Shown piece after piece: positions 7,678-16,090 of a DNA stretch of 63,641 nt. The notes below the pieces were generated by a model. The model made no database searches and was not told the DNA's origin. It saw nothing but the letters and a program-made list of their open reading frames with translations. The stretch's first letter is position 1; each line of letters opens with the position of its first letter. The translations under genes were made by a program, and so were the position numbers. Source of the DNA: a virus. The stretch is taken from positions 1-63,641 of the IMG/VR virus record IMGVR_UViG_3300024502_000002; one strand, written 5' to 3'.

Positions 7678-8214
7678 TTAGGTTTTGATGATGAAGTTTA
7701 TAACCAGAGAAGGCTGAATGTTGCCGGGATTGGCAGTTGGCGCGTAGTTAACGCCGGTCAACGCGTTGAAATCTGATCCAGATGTCGCTCCGCTTGAGTT
7801 TGTTTCCAAAGTATTTGGGTTCTCGTCGCCAATAGCCTCGGCAAGGGTGTCAAATGTTCCTGATGAGGATTTGCCAACTGGCGCTCTCCCTTGAAAGTCG
7901 GGCAGATTGAAAGTAGTGGATGAATCTCCAGCGCCGTAAGTTGTTCCAATAACTGCAAAGAGGTCTGCGTAGGTTGTTCGACTTACAGCAGCGCCATCAC
8001 AAATCAGCCAGCCACTAGGGGCGGTATTGGTAAACCACAGCTTACCTTCGCCAGTTGTGGCTGATGCGGAACCTCCAGTGGAGATGTTGCCAAGAGCTAC
8101 AACAAGCTGCTGAAGCAGTGGAACGATGTCGTAGGCGATGAAACCGTTGGGAGTGCCAAGGTTATTGAGCGCCGTCTGAATCTTTTCGGCTGAAGCAACA
8201 GGGGAAACAGTCAT
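7678..8214 (-). CDS. Phage tail collar-domain protein, 178 aa
   Basis: Residues about 55-115 match the tail-collar fold: GEGKLWFTNTAPSGWLICDG, then TYADLFAVIGTTYG and FNLPDFQGRAPVG. This family forms short-fibre or collar knobs. The first 45 residues are nearly repeated by the separate small gene just upstream (8218-8355), pointing to duplication of an attachment module. Confidence 0.85.
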   Translation of the reverse strand: MTVSPVASAEKIQTALNNLGTPNGFIAYDIVPLLQQLVVALGNISTGGSASATTGEGKLWFTNTAPSGWLICDGAAVSRTTYADLFAVIGTTYGAGDSSTTFNLPDFQGRAPVGKSSSGTFDTLAEAIGDENPNTLETNSSGATSGSDFNALTGVNYAPTANPGNIQPSLVINFIIKT

Positions 8215-8217
8215 GGG

Positions 8218-8355
8218 TTAAATGAGGTTGGCCGCCAGAACGACAGCTTGTTGAAGAAGAGGCACGATGTCATACGCAACAAAGCCGTTCGGCGTGCCGA
8301 GGGCGTTCATCGCGTTTTGAATCGCAGTAGTTGAACCAACAGGTGAGACAGTCAT
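8218..8355 (-). CDS. 45-aa partial duplicate of the collar protein N-terminus
   Basis: Starts at 8355 (MTVSPVGSTTAIQ) and ends in TAA at 8218-8220. The 45 residues align over their whole length with the first 45 of the collar protein next door (both contain LGTPNGF[VI]AYDIVPLLQQ). The stop falls where the collar domain would begin. It is therefore either a stand-alone oligomerisation/attachment peptide or a relic of a collar gene whose distal part was lost. The start overlaps the stop of the gene at 8352-8750. Confidence 0.75.
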   Translation of the reverse strand: MTVSPVGSTTAIQNAMNALGTPNGFVAYDIVPLLQQAVVLAANLI

Positions 8356-8750
8356 GCGTGCATTTTTTGGCGGAATTTGCGAATCGAGGCCATCAGTCCT
8401 TCGCCTTCGTCATCTTCCTCGCCGCCTGTTTCGCGGAAGGTTTCGTTGGCGTCCTCGTCAGATTCTTCATCGGCGTAGGTCTTTCCAGACTCCTCGCCGG
8501 TTTCCTCCTCAGTTTCCATTGCCTGTTCCGGCTCTTCGGTTTCCATCGCGGGTTCAGGTTCGGAGGCAAATTCAAACCCGTCAGCCGAGTGAAGATGAAG
8601 CTGGTCGCCAACTTTCTTGGCCTTGACCATGATTTCAAATTCTTCGCCGTCCTTTTTGTTTTCGGGGACTTTGAAGCCGTTCGGGACGGGGATCAGAACT
8701 CCACCCATTTCGGAGGGTTCGTCAGAGAGGGAAAGGGAGGGGAGTTTCAT
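8352..8750 (-). CDS. Acidic virion-associated protein, 132 aa
   Basis: Residues 1-60 are mixed beta-like; residues 62-120 are strongly acidic (EPEPAMETEEPEQAMETEEE and more); the end is basic (IRKFRQKMHA). It is the first gene after the capsid-gene terminator and has its own promoter six bases before the ATG. It may be a head decoration or a scaffold-like helper; no family is assigned. Confidence 0.65.
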   Translation of the reverse strand: MKLPSLSLSDEPSEMGGVLIPVPNGFKVPENKKDGEEFEIMVKAKKVGDQLHLHSADGFEFASEPEPAMETEEPEQAMETEEETGEESGKTYADEESDEDANETFRETGGEEDDEGEGLMASIRKFRQKMHA

Positions 8751-8756
8751 AAAATT

Positions 8757-8784
8757 GAGTTAAGCGTTTGCAGTGAATTTGCAA
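8757..8784 (-). promoter_or_regulatory. Promoter after the capsid terminator, TTGCAA-N16-TAACTC
   Basis: On the minus strand TTGCAA (8784-8779) is followed after 16 bases by TAACTC (8762-8757), then AATTTT and the ATG at 8750. The predicted start of transcription falls at or next to the ATG, so the message would be leaderless or nearly so. Confidence 0.5.
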
Positions 8785-8785
8785 G

Positions 8786-8823
8786 GAAAACCGGCCCCAC
8801 CTCGACTTGAGGCAGGGCCGGTA
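8786..8823 (-). terminator. Rho-independent terminator after the major capsid gene
   Basis: An eight-pair GC-rich stem (ACCGGCCC with GGGCCGGT), with an inner CCTC/GAGG pair around the loop, is followed on the minus strand by TTTTCCTT. It lies 11 bases after the capsid stop, separating the abundant capsid message from the tail genes. Confidence 0.8.
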
Positions 8824-8833
8824 TGAGAGCTAA

Positions 8834-10009
8834 TTAGTAGCTCGGGCAAACCGTGCCGGTCACAGCGGTGCAACGCTTGACCATCAATGCGTATGCGTAT
8901 TTTCGCTTTACCGTCGGTTTCCAGCCAGCGACCATCCAAGCCCACCAGCGACCGTTGTTCTCAAGCGGGTTGAGAGTTTCGTTCGCGATGTTGCGCCAGA
9001 CGATTTCACCGTTGTAGTTCGGAGCGAGGAACTTGGTGTCCTCACCGACCGTGGAACGGGAAGGCGGAGTCTGACGGATGACGGCCTCGGGGTGCCACAG
9101 GTAGATGACTTCGTAGCCAGCGGTCAGGTAGTCCGGGTTCACGATGCTCTGCGTGCCGATGGTAGCAGAAGCGGTCGTGTAGTAGGGGACTGCGACGTAA
9201 GCGCCGTTCACGAAGTTGTAGCGGGGCATACGATAGTCGATGCAGTGCATGAAACCACCGTAGGGTTTATCCACGCCCCAAGCCTGAAGGAGCTGAGCGC
9301 CTTCGTAGCCCTTGCCCATCTGAGCGAAGCGGAAGTCCTCACGGACCGAGCTAGAACCCTTGATGATCTGGCGGTGAGCCTCGGGGGACATGATGGCCGT
9401 GATGAGCGCAGCACCATTGGACATGGCGTAAGGCTCTTCACCACCACCATCCTGCATGATACGGTCCCAAAGAGGATCAAGCTGATCCTGAGAGGCCATA
9501 TACTCGGCAGGGACGTTCGGGAAAGTCGAGCTTGTCCCTTCGGTCTGCGAGGTGTTGTTGACGATCTTGGTGCCAGCGTAATACTGGAACCAATACTTCG
9601 AGCGGTCCTCCCAAGTATCAACGATGGTGTCGCTGAAGTTGGCGCGGATGTTCTTGACCTGCTCCTCGAAGAGGTAGCCGAACTGGGCATCTGTAAGACA
9701 GATGGTGTCCGATTTGGTCATGTTCTGCTCGATGGTGTAAGCCTCCGTGCTGAGAGCAGGAGAGACAACAGAGGGTTCCGGTGTGCAGTTGTTGTTGCTG
9801 CCGTCCGGTTGGGTAACTTGGACCCAGCCATCACCGCCAGAAGGATTCGAGCGGAGAGTGTTGACGGTTACCGGAGAAAAACCTATACCCAATGGGAAAT
9901 TTTCCTTCTGGATAAGGGCTGCGACGCGGCCTTTGGCACGCATCAAACGACGGACGCGTCCTTCAAGACGGGATGCGTCATAAGCAAAGGCTTGTGAGAG
10001 GTTGGCCAT
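8834..10009 (-). CDS. Major capsid protein, 391 aa
   Basis: Called from size, position and composition: it lies below portal and scaffold genes, has its own terminator, and is aromatic- and glycine-rich with a mixed alpha/beta pattern typical of HK97-type shells. An early helix with basic residues (SRLEGRVRRLMRAKGRV) resembles a capsid N-arm. No signature was matched by tool. A 336-base gap and an inserted HNH gene separate it from the scaffold gene. Confidence 0.75.
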   Translation of the reverse strand: MANLSQAFAYDASRLEGRVRRLMRAKGRVAALIQKENFPLGIGFSPVTVNTLRSNPSGGDGWVQVTQPDGSNNNCTPEPSVVSPALSTEAYTIEQNMTKSDTICLTDAQFGYLFEEQVKNIRANFSDTIVDTWEDRSKYWFQYYAGTKIVNNTSQTEGTSSTFPNVPAEYMASQDQLDPLWDRIMQDGGGEEPYAMSNGAALITAIMSPEAHRQIIKGSSSVREDFRFAQMGKGYEGAQLLQAWGVDKPYGGFMHCIDYRMPRYNFVNGAYVAVPYYTTASATIGTQSIVNPDYLTAGYEVIYLWHPEAVIRQTPPSRSTVGEDTKFLAPNYNGEIVWRNIANETLNPLENNGRWWAWMVAGWKPTVKRKYAYALMVKRCTAVTGTVCPSY

Positions 10010-10264
10010 AAGTATTTTTTCTAGTTTGTGTGTTGTTGTTTAACGGAGGAGTTTGGTTTTGGCTCACCAACACGACACAATTCGACGGCAAGAAATGCAG
10101 TCGCCGGACGTGCGGCGAATTTCTTAACCGGCGAGCTACCGATTCACCATTGCTGGTGCTTTAGGCTCAATCTCCTCTTTAGTGTTGAGCACACACTCCC
10201 GAGGAAGGGTTTTTATGCTCTTTGCGTGATAACTATATGGAAGTTAGAATCTTGCAAGGAAAAT
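10010..10264. other. Gene-free stretch upstream of the capsid gene
   Basis: There is no convincing coding sequence here. On the minus strand it must hold the 5' leader, and possibly a promoter, of the capsid gene, but I could not fix a clear -35/-10 pair. An open frame on the plus strand has no protein-like features. The stretch also lies where an HNH gene was inserted. Confidence 0.5.
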
Positions 10265-10339
10265 TTGCATATCGCCTCTAAATGGGCGAAAATAGCAAAG
10301 CCGCAAAGAGCTGGAACTCCGTGCGGCTTCTAACCTCAA
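10265..10339 (+). promoter_or_regulatory. Leader cassette copy 1: promoter, 5' hairpin, CTAACCTCAA
   Basis: TTGCAT (10265-10270), 17 bases, then GAAAAT (10288-10293). A seven-pair hairpin (AAGCCGC 10298-10304 with GCGGCTT 10323-10329) begins where transcription should start, followed by CTAACCTCAA and the ATG at 10346. The same order of elements, with similar sequence (AAAATAGC[AG]AAGCCGC, GGAACTC), precedes 62007; a related copy precedes 41251. Confidence 0.65.
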
Positions 10340-10345
10340 ACACCC

Positions 10346-11287
10346 ATGTCAATGTCTGAAGCTGATTCTAGTATCGCATCCCAACCTGCTCGACTCAAGT
10401 ATGGATTTGTCCGTGAAGATGGAAAAATCTTTGTAAACTATCGGGCAAAAGGCCCTCCATACTGGGTTAGCCCTCAAAAGTTCGAGGAGTTGAGGCAAAA
10501 GGGCAGAGACAGGCGGAAAAACAGAACCCCCGAACAGAAGAAAATTCTCGCTAAAAAGTGCAAGGAGTGGCGCGCTAAAAATCCAGAAAAGAACGCTGAA
10601 TTGAAAAAGGCATGGAGGGCCGCCAACAGGGGTAAAGAGCTGCTTTATGCCAAGTCATGGCGACAAAACAATCCAGATAAGGTGGCTCAACACGAAAGAA
10701 CCAAATATCTTAGACATAAAGAAAGCATCTTGGCTAAGAACAGGGTTTACCGTCAGAAAAACAAAGATGTCATCTCTGCCCAAAAGAGGGAATATATCGC
10801 TCGGCGCAGAAGGGGCTTTTCTCCATATGCAATACAAATGAGAGTTCGTGCTCGTTTTGCTAACGCCATGAACCGCAAGGGCTGGTCAAAAGACGCACCT
10901 ATGCAGGCAATCGTTGGCTGCTCTTGGGAGGAATTGAAATCTCACTTGGAGTCGAGATTTTTACCCGGCATGACATGGGAGAATCGTTCTGAGTGGCACA
11001 TTGACCATATTATCCCATGCTCCACCGCTTCCACTGAGGAGGAGATGAAGAAGTTATTTCACTTCTCCAACCTCCAACCCCTCTGGAAAGAAGACAACCT
11101 CAAGAAAGGCGCGAAACTACTCAATACCTCCCCTGATGCGCCCGAATCGACTGGAACAGCCCATCGTCGTCATCATCAGATTCCGCTTTCTTCGTCTCCG
11201 CCTGTCGCCCATTTGAGCTTGGTGATGCCGCAGAAAGCGCCTTATTGGCCTTCTTTAGCTCCGCCATCTCTTTCTTCATGGAGTTAA
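10346..11287 (+). CDS. HNH homing-type endonuclease inserted between scaffold and capsid genes
   Basis: A basic protein with repeated R/K-rich blocks (KSWRQNNPDKVAQHER type) in residues 50-165, then an HNH core: EWHIDHIIPCS near residues 217-227 and FSNLQPLWKEDNLKKGAK near 240-257. It is on the strand opposite to the capsid operon. The last ~50 residues run antisense through the end of the scaffold gene and look unlike protein, as expected for a gene that landed beside the scaffold and reads into it. It has its own leader cassette. A second start codon lies six bases in. Confidence 0.8.
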   Translation: MSMSEADSSIASQPARLKYGFVREDGKIFVNYRAKGPPYWVSPQKFEELRQKGRDRRKNRTPEQKKILAKKCKEWRAKNPEKNAELKKAWRAANRGKELLYAKSWRQNNPDKVAQHERTKYLRHKESILAKNRVYRQKNKDVISAQKREYIARRRRGFSPYAIQMRVRARFANAMNRKGWSKDAPMQAIVGCSWEELKSHLESRFLPGMTWENRSEWHIDHIIPCSTASTEEEMKKLFHFSNLQPLWKEDNLKKGAKLLNTSPDAPESTGTAHRRHHQIPLSSSPPVAHLSLVMPQKAPYWPSLAPPSLSSWS

Positions 11288-12344
11288 GCTGCTCGATGAG
11301 AACAGCCGCCAAATGCGGTGCCTGAGCCTGTAAGGCGCGATCTTCCGGCGTGTCGGCGATCTTGGCCTCCTTCAGCGCCCCCATAAGCTCGTCACGCTGC
11401 TCTTTGGGCAGGTTTTTGAGCAACGGAGCCATCTGCGACTCGATCATCTTGGTGGAGCTTTCCAGCGCGTCATTCCATGCCTTTTGCTCCTCAAGAGTCT
11501 GCTTCGTCACCTTCTGTTTGTGCTCATGCTCGTAGGCGGCACGATGTTTTCCGGCATCCTCTTCAAGTTCCGCTTCGCGCTTCCACAGCTTGTGAAGCTC
11601 GCCAGCCTTGTCGAGAATGGTCTTGGCAATGGCGGAAGGCACGGTTTCATCGGAGTTTTCGAGCACCTTCTCAATGGCGAGGTTGCGCTTCCATTCCGTT
11701 GTCTCCATGAAAGCCTTTGCCAGCCCATCCTTGTCGATCTTGAACTCCGTAACCATCTCGCTGATGTCGGAGTCAATAGACTGCATCGGAGCGGCGATTT
11801 CCTTCTGGTAGGTTTCAGACAGCTTAAAATCCGTGATGTCGCGGAAACGGCGAAGCTCCTCAAGCTCCTTTGTCACCTCGTCATCAAAGACAGGCTTCTT
11901 CTTGAACTCCTCATACTCGGCTTTGAGCTTCTCGTATTCGGGCTTCAACTTATCGAACTCCGCCTTGGTTTGCTTCAAGCCCTTCCAAGTGGCCTTTTCC
12001 TTGTCGGTCGGAACACGGTCCTTGTAGGTCGGGATGTCCTCCTCGTCACCATCTTGCTTAACTTCCTCGGTAGGTTCTTCCTCGACAGGCTCATCCTCCA
12101 CCTTCAGCTTGTCCTTGAGAGACTTGGGCTGCTCTTTTGCGCCCTCCTCTTTCTCAATGGGCTTCTGCTCTTGCTTGGGAGCCTTTTCGGCAGGCTTGGG
12201 CTTAACCGAATCCATCACGGGATCGGGTTGCTTTTTCGCCTCCGGTGCCTGCTGAATGGCGGAACGAAGGGCGCTGAAATCATCGTCTCCTCCAACGTCG
12301 ATTGAAGGTTGAACGTCTCCTTGGGGTGCTGCTGCGGGGTCCAT
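11121..12344 (-). CDS. Capsid scaffolding protein, 407 aa
   Basis: A highly charged helical protein. Residues 30-115 are Lys/Glu/Pro-rich and residues 115-170 are strongly coiled-coil (KAEFDKLKPEYEKLKAEYEE). A second coiled-coil part ends with a basic/acidic tail (ESDDDDDG). This composition and its place between portal-side genes and the capsid gene are typical of scaffolds that shape the procapsid and then leave. Its last 167 bases are overlapped antisense by the HNH gene. Confidence 0.75.
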   Translation of the reverse strand: MDPAAAPQGDVQPSIDVGGDDDFSALRSAIQQAPEAKKQPDPVMDSVKPKPAEKAPKQEQKPIEKEEGAKEQPKSLKDKLKVEDEPVEEEPTEEVKQDGDEEDIPTYKDRVPTDKEKATWKGLKQTKAEFDKLKPEYEKLKAEYEEFKKKPVFDDEVTKELEELRRFRDITDFKLSETYQKEIAAPMQSIDSDISEMVTEFKIDKDGLAKAFMETTEWKRNLAIEKVLENSDETVPSAIAKTILDKAGELHKLWKREAELEEDAGKHRAAYEHEHKQKVTKQTLEEQKAWNDALESSTKMIESQMAPLLKNLPKEQRDELMGALKEAKIADTPEDRALQAQAPHLAAVLIEQLNSMKKEMAELKKANKALSAASPSSNGRQAETKKAESDDDDDGLFQSIRAHQGRY

Positions 12345-12353
12345 AGTGGGTGT

Positions 12354-12707
12354 TTATTTCAGGTTGTCTCGGATTTCTTTGGGGAGGTTTTCCAGCCGAA
12401 GCTCGGGCGGAAGATTGTGCTCAAATGGCTTTTCTTCAGCCTGCTCATCGGGGGCGGCATTCAGGGGGAACGTCATCGCAATCAAGGCACTCAAAACCTC
12501 GTTGATGCCCACCTTCTTGTAGTAGTCATGGGCGATGATCGTGTCTGGATGCACGCCAGCGTAAATCTCCGGCATAGACTTCGGAATCCCGGCTTCACGA
12601 ATAGCGTCAAGGGCGCTTTTCATCACCGGATGATTGAGAAGCTCCTGAAGTTGCGCCCGGTTGGTGGCTACCTTCCGAAACGCGAGGGTTTTGGTATTGT
12701 TAATCAT
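12354..12707 (-). CDS. Hypothetical morphogenesis protein, 117 aa
   Basis: The start at 12707 (MINNTK) is chosen because it overlaps the end of the upstream gene and precedes sequence with normal protein character. The protein is helical with an acidic C-terminal half. Lying between portal and scaffold genes, it may be a head-assembly accessory. No family recognised. Confidence 0.65.
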   Translation of the reverse strand: MINNTKTLAFRKVATNRAQLQELLNHPVMKSALDAIREAGIPKSMPEIYAGVHPDTIIAHDYYKKVGINEVLSALIAMTFPLNAAPDEQAEEKPFEHNLPPELRLENLPKEIRDNLK

Positions 12708-13023
12708 GTGGTTTATGTGGTCCTGAGACGCAAACGAAGCGTGCGACATGGAAAGCACCCGGCTCTTTTTCGATAAAGAACGTCGGGTTTTTCGTGTGAC
12801 CGTCCATGAGACAGTCAAAATGAAAATCAGTCAGAGTGTCCGAAACGGACTTCCAGAACTTCGCTCCAAAACAGATGTCGGCGGTGCAAATGGGCCGCGA
12901 TTCAGTTCTAGCGCCTTCTCCCCATTTGGCGTGCGGAGAATCAATCGGAAATGCGCTCATCTGCGCCATCAAGGAAAGGGCGTCCAAGATGGAATCGGGG
13001 TGTAGTTGGTATTCGTGGATCAT
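12700..13023 (-). CDS. Hypothetical protein, 107 aa, between portal and scaffold genes
   Basis: A soluble protein with scattered Cys and His (CTADICFG, HFDCLMDGH) and a FFIEKEPG stretch. The start is one base past the portal stop, and it overlaps the next gene by eight bases. Context suggests a role tied to head assembly; nothing in the sequence shows a reaction. Confidence 0.6.
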   Translation of the reverse strand: MIHEYQLHPDSILDALSLMAQMSAFPIDSPHAKWGEGARTESRPICTADICFGAKFWKSVSDTLTDFHFDCLMDGHTKNPTFFIEKEPGAFHVARFVCVSGPHKPHD

Positions 13024-13024
13024 A

Positions 13025-15292
13025 TCACTGTTTTCTTTGCATCTGATTGGCCTGCATCCGCAATTTCAGAGCATTCTGAGCGGTCTGCTGGGCGAACTTG
13101 GCGTCATTCTGAGCAAGCTGTTGAGCATTCTTTTTGGCGGCAAAATCCAGTTCAAGAGCCTTCTTTTGCACATCAAGAGTGGCGAGTCGTGCCGCCGCAT
13201 CCACGGCCTGACGGTCGGTGGAGAGCATCGGGGCTTCACCCTCCTGTCCAGCTGCCTCTGCCGCTTTACGCTGCTCGGCTTCGAGATGTTTCGCACCGTT
13301 GATGACTGTTTCTCCAAGCTGTTGAAGAGCTTCTTTGTAGATTGGGAAGAGGGGATTGTTTTGCGACACAAACTGCATGTGCTCACCGGCATGAGTCCAT
13401 ATCATTTGCATTTGTGGAATAGAATCCTCAAGCTCAACCTGAAGTTGCTTAATCTGTTCGTTAATCTGCTCAAGAAGATTTAAATGTGCCCCAACATGGA
13501 TGACGTGGTTCTGGTTCGGCTCAATGACGGCTGGCTGACCAAGGCCCATCAGGGCGTTCTCCATGTTCGCAATCTGGAGGTCCATCGGAGGACGCTGACC
13601 GGGCTGCTTCGGAACAAGCATGTTCGCGTAGGCGACATCTGTGTAGGAGGCAAGATAGGTGCGAAGGGCGAGTTGCTGACCATCGGTGTCCAGACGGTCC
13701 ATGACGCTCATTACGGCACCAGCGGCGGTCCTGCGCTCCTGAACACTGCCCTTCCCAAGCCCCTGATTGATTTCGATACCGTCGATGTCCACGGCGTAAA
13801 TCGCTTCCATCGGGACTCCGCGATTCTTGCAGCGTTTGCGGAACTGAAGCACTTCCTTCCAGCCCCCGTGTCCAGCCGGGTAATCCTTGTTGCAGGCGCG
13901 GCGAACAATCTCCTTGAAGTCGTTCTTCCAGCTATCGAAGAAAAGGTCAATACCACCCGTAGCGAGGCGACCCTGAACGGCATTCGCACTCTGGATTTCC
14001 TCGGCGGTCTTAGGCGTCTTGCCGTCCTGACTCATTCCCACACGGAACGAACTGGTCCGCATGTTGAAGATGTTGGTCAGCGAGCCAATGGCTGGAATCA
14101 GGCTTTGCTGAAACGGAACATGTGGCATTTCAAGGAAAGTTGTTCCCTGAGTCACCACATTGTAAGGCCCACGAGGCTGAATCATCTGGTCGATCACCGC
14201 ATCTTCAGACGAAGATTGCAGGGTTGGTGTCGATGCAACAATCGTCTGATCCATGAACTTACAAGTCAGAAGATTCAGCATCACCGAGCCGTTGTGGCCG
14301 TTCCACGCATTGCCGCGAAGGGCGTAGAAGTCACCATTGCTGCCCACGCCGTAGGTGTAGGCCGTGATGAGTTCGCTCATGTGGTTGTAAACGCCCTCAC
14401 AACGATAAAGCCAGTCGCCCTGACCGTCATAACGCCCAATGACATGAGTAATGGTGCCGTCCACTTCAGCCACCCATCCGTGGATTAGCTGGACCGTCGT
14501 GGCGGAAAGACCGCTGAAATAGTCCTGATCCTTGTAGGTTTCCTGCGTTTCCTGCGGATTCGAGGTGTCAGGCGAACGCTGCTGGGCGGTCTTGATTGCC
14601 TCAAGCACGGCATCGGGATTCCAGCCAGCCTTGATAGCTGCATCCCGGTTCTCAATCTTGCGATAAAGCTCGGACGGAAGCATGTCCACCTTGCAAACAA
14701 CGAGGTCCACATCGTTGATGGTCGCCCGAGTGCGGCGAGGGAGTTTCAGGTATTGCAGGTCGTAAACCTTCCAGCGCCAGTCGTATTTGTCCTCACGGAA
14801 CGTAAACGACACACCGAACATGGTGAATTGGTGGACGCAAAGCTGAATGTTGAAGTTGAAGTCACTCCAATTCTTGACCATTCGGGAGATTTCCTCCGAG
14901 ATGATCTGCCCCCATTCGAGGCGCTGTTGCTCGTCCCCGTAGGTGGTCGGAACGCTACCAAACTGGTCAATCGCGTGGAAAAGCTGGATGTAAGGCTCCT
15001 CAACCTCCTTTTGGCTCTGAGTCAGGTAGCCAAAGTTGACGTTGGTGCGACCCGCCATTCCGTGAATGCGGTCCCGGTTGTCGGAAAAAGGCGGATTTCC
15101 GTCCACCTCGGACTGAACGAGCGCCCTTGCTCGCATGGCTTGGAAATCAGCGATAAACAGGCCGTTCCAGACGCTTTGGAGTGCAGACGGGTTCTTAACT
15201 CGATTCCGAAGGATGATTTCGCCGTCCTCTGCATCAACGATGGGCGGAAGAGTCGATGGATTGTTCGGCTGATTAGAAAGCTGCAAGGACAT
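13025..15292 (-). CDS. Portal protein, 755 aa
   Basis: A large portal of the podovirus-like type. The ATG at 15292 (MSLQLSN) is preferred to an upstream start. The order is N-terminal wing, a clip/stem-like middle (residues 330-450), and a long Gln/Ala/Lys-rich helical C-terminus (LDFAAKKNAQQLAQNDAKFA) expected for the barrel inside the head. Portals form the DNA-entry ring and bind terminase and neck proteins. Called from length, composition and head-module position. Confidence 0.75.
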   Translation of the reverse strand: MSLQLSNQPNNPSTLPPIVDAEDGEIILRNRVKNPSALQSVWNGLFIADFQAMRARALVQSEVDGNPPFSDNRDRIHGMAGRTNVNFGYLTQSQKEVEEPYIQLFHAIDQFGSVPTTYGDEQQRLEWGQIISEEISRMVKNWSDFNFNIQLCVHQFTMFGVSFTFREDKYDWRWKVYDLQYLKLPRRTRATINDVDLVVCKVDMLPSELYRKIENRDAAIKAGWNPDAVLEAIKTAQQRSPDTSNPQETQETYKDQDYFSGLSATTVQLIHGWVAEVDGTITHVIGRYDGQGDWLYRCEGVYNHMSELITAYTYGVGSNGDFYALRGNAWNGHNGSVMLNLLTCKFMDQTIVASTPTLQSSSEDAVIDQMIQPRGPYNVVTQGTTFLEMPHVPFQQSLIPAIGSLTNIFNMRTSSFRVGMSQDGKTPKTAEEIQSANAVQGRLATGGIDLFFDSWKNDFKEIVRRACNKDYPAGHGGWKEVLQFRKRCKNRGVPMEAIYAVDIDGIEINQGLGKGSVQERRTAAGAVMSVMDRLDTDGQQLALRTYLASYTDVAYANMLVPKQPGQRPPMDLQIANMENALMGLGQPAVIEPNQNHVIHVGAHLNLLEQINEQIKQLQVELEDSIPQMQMIWTHAGEHMQFVSQNNPLFPIYKEALQQLGETVINGAKHLEAEQRKAAEAAGQEGEAPMLSTDRQAVDAAARLATLDVQKKALELDFAAKKNAQQLAQNDAKFAQQTAQNALKLRMQANQMQRKQ

Positions 15293-15349
15293 TCGGCAGA
15301 GTATTCCCAAAGTTGGGCATCACAAGCCGATTATTTCGTTGACTAACTC

Positions 15350-15682
15350 ATGGCGTCAAGCACTCTTTTCACGGAAATGGCAGAAAAACCCTCAAGCAGG
15401 CAGCGAAAATGGCAACTCAAACAGCGAGATGCGGGACTGTGCTCAATCTGCCCAAATCCCATCGAGAAGTGGGGATTATGCCAGACTCATGCTGAGATTG
15501 CCACAGAGCGAAGGCGTAGATCAAAAGGAGTTTCGCGTCCTTACCTGCCAAAATGGGTATGGCAGGCTGTCGATTGGAGCATGGGACACAAAAAAATTGC
15601 CTCCATGATGGGCGTCACGGAGGCAACTGTCAGGTATCACTGGAAGAAGACTACTGTTTCTCCACCCAAGCCTCAATCTTAG
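15350..15682 (+). CDS. Zinc/helix-turn-helix protein on the opposite strand, 110 aa
   Basis: Residues 25-50 hold a CSICPNPIEKWGLCQTH cluster (Cys2-Cys-His type metal site). Residues 78-100 are a helix-turn-helix (KKIASMMGVTEATVRYHWKK). It is a lone plus-strand gene among minus-strand ones and overlaps the end of the next gene by 32 bases. Probably a regulator, or a relic of a mobile endonuclease's DNA-binding half. Confidence 0.7.
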   Translation: MASSTLFTEMAEKPSSRQRKWQLKQRDAGLCSICPNPIEKWGLCQTHAEIATERRRRSKGVSRPYLPKWVWQAVDWSMGHKKIASMMGVTEATVRYHWKKTTVSPPKPQS

Positions 15683-15959
15683 CAAGATATTTGTCGCCGA
15701 TGTTGTAAAGGCCGTTGGCAAGCAGTGATAGAACAGCCTCAGAGATACCAATCTCTGCCGCAAGCTGGTAGTTTTTCATACGACGATCTTTGCCAGACTG
15801 CCGGATGAGCTTGCCAAGCTGAATTACCGTGGCCTTCATCGCCTTGTTGTGATCGCGGAAAGTCTTCCTTGCTTTGGCCTCAAGCTCCGCCACCTCACGG
15901 TCACGGGTTTTTATTTTGGTTTTGAGTTCGCGGAGGTGTATTTTGAGTTCTCGGTTCAT
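15651..15959 (-). CDS. Coiled-coil plus helix-turn-helix protein, 102 aa
   Basis: The first 50 residues form a charged coiled coil (RELKTKIKTRDREVAELEAKA). Residues 60-85 resemble a helix-turn-helix (MKNYQLAAEIGISEAVLSLL). Probably a dimeric DNA-binding regulator. The 131 bases between it and the next gene contain no further gene that I can support. Confidence 0.65.
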   Translation of the reverse strand: MNRELKIHLRELKTKIKTRDREVAELEAKARKTFRDHNKAMKATVIQLGKLIRQSGKDRRMKNYQLAAEIGISEAVLSLLANGLYNIGDKYLAKIEAWVEKQ

Positions 15960-16090
15960 ATAGGTGGGAAACTATGCCTCGTTTATTCAACAACTGGCTC
16001 CGACGAGGCTCGCGGAAGTTGCGTGTCTGATTCTTTTTGCTAGGTCCATCATCACGCACGAGGCGTCCATAGGTCCATCGTCAAAATTAC

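Noticed and set aside
10028-10333. Open frame of 101 codons on the plus strand upstream of the HNH gene
   Set aside because: It crosses the hairpin and CTAACCTCAA leader, has no protein-like pattern, and occupies the capsid 5' region.
11484-12305. Long open frames antisense to scaffold, portal, tail fibre and terminase genes (for example also 13484-14488, 6158-6955 and 17256-17903)
   Set aside because: They follow codon structure of strongly supported genes on the other strand, have skewed composition and no known motifs or starts with context.
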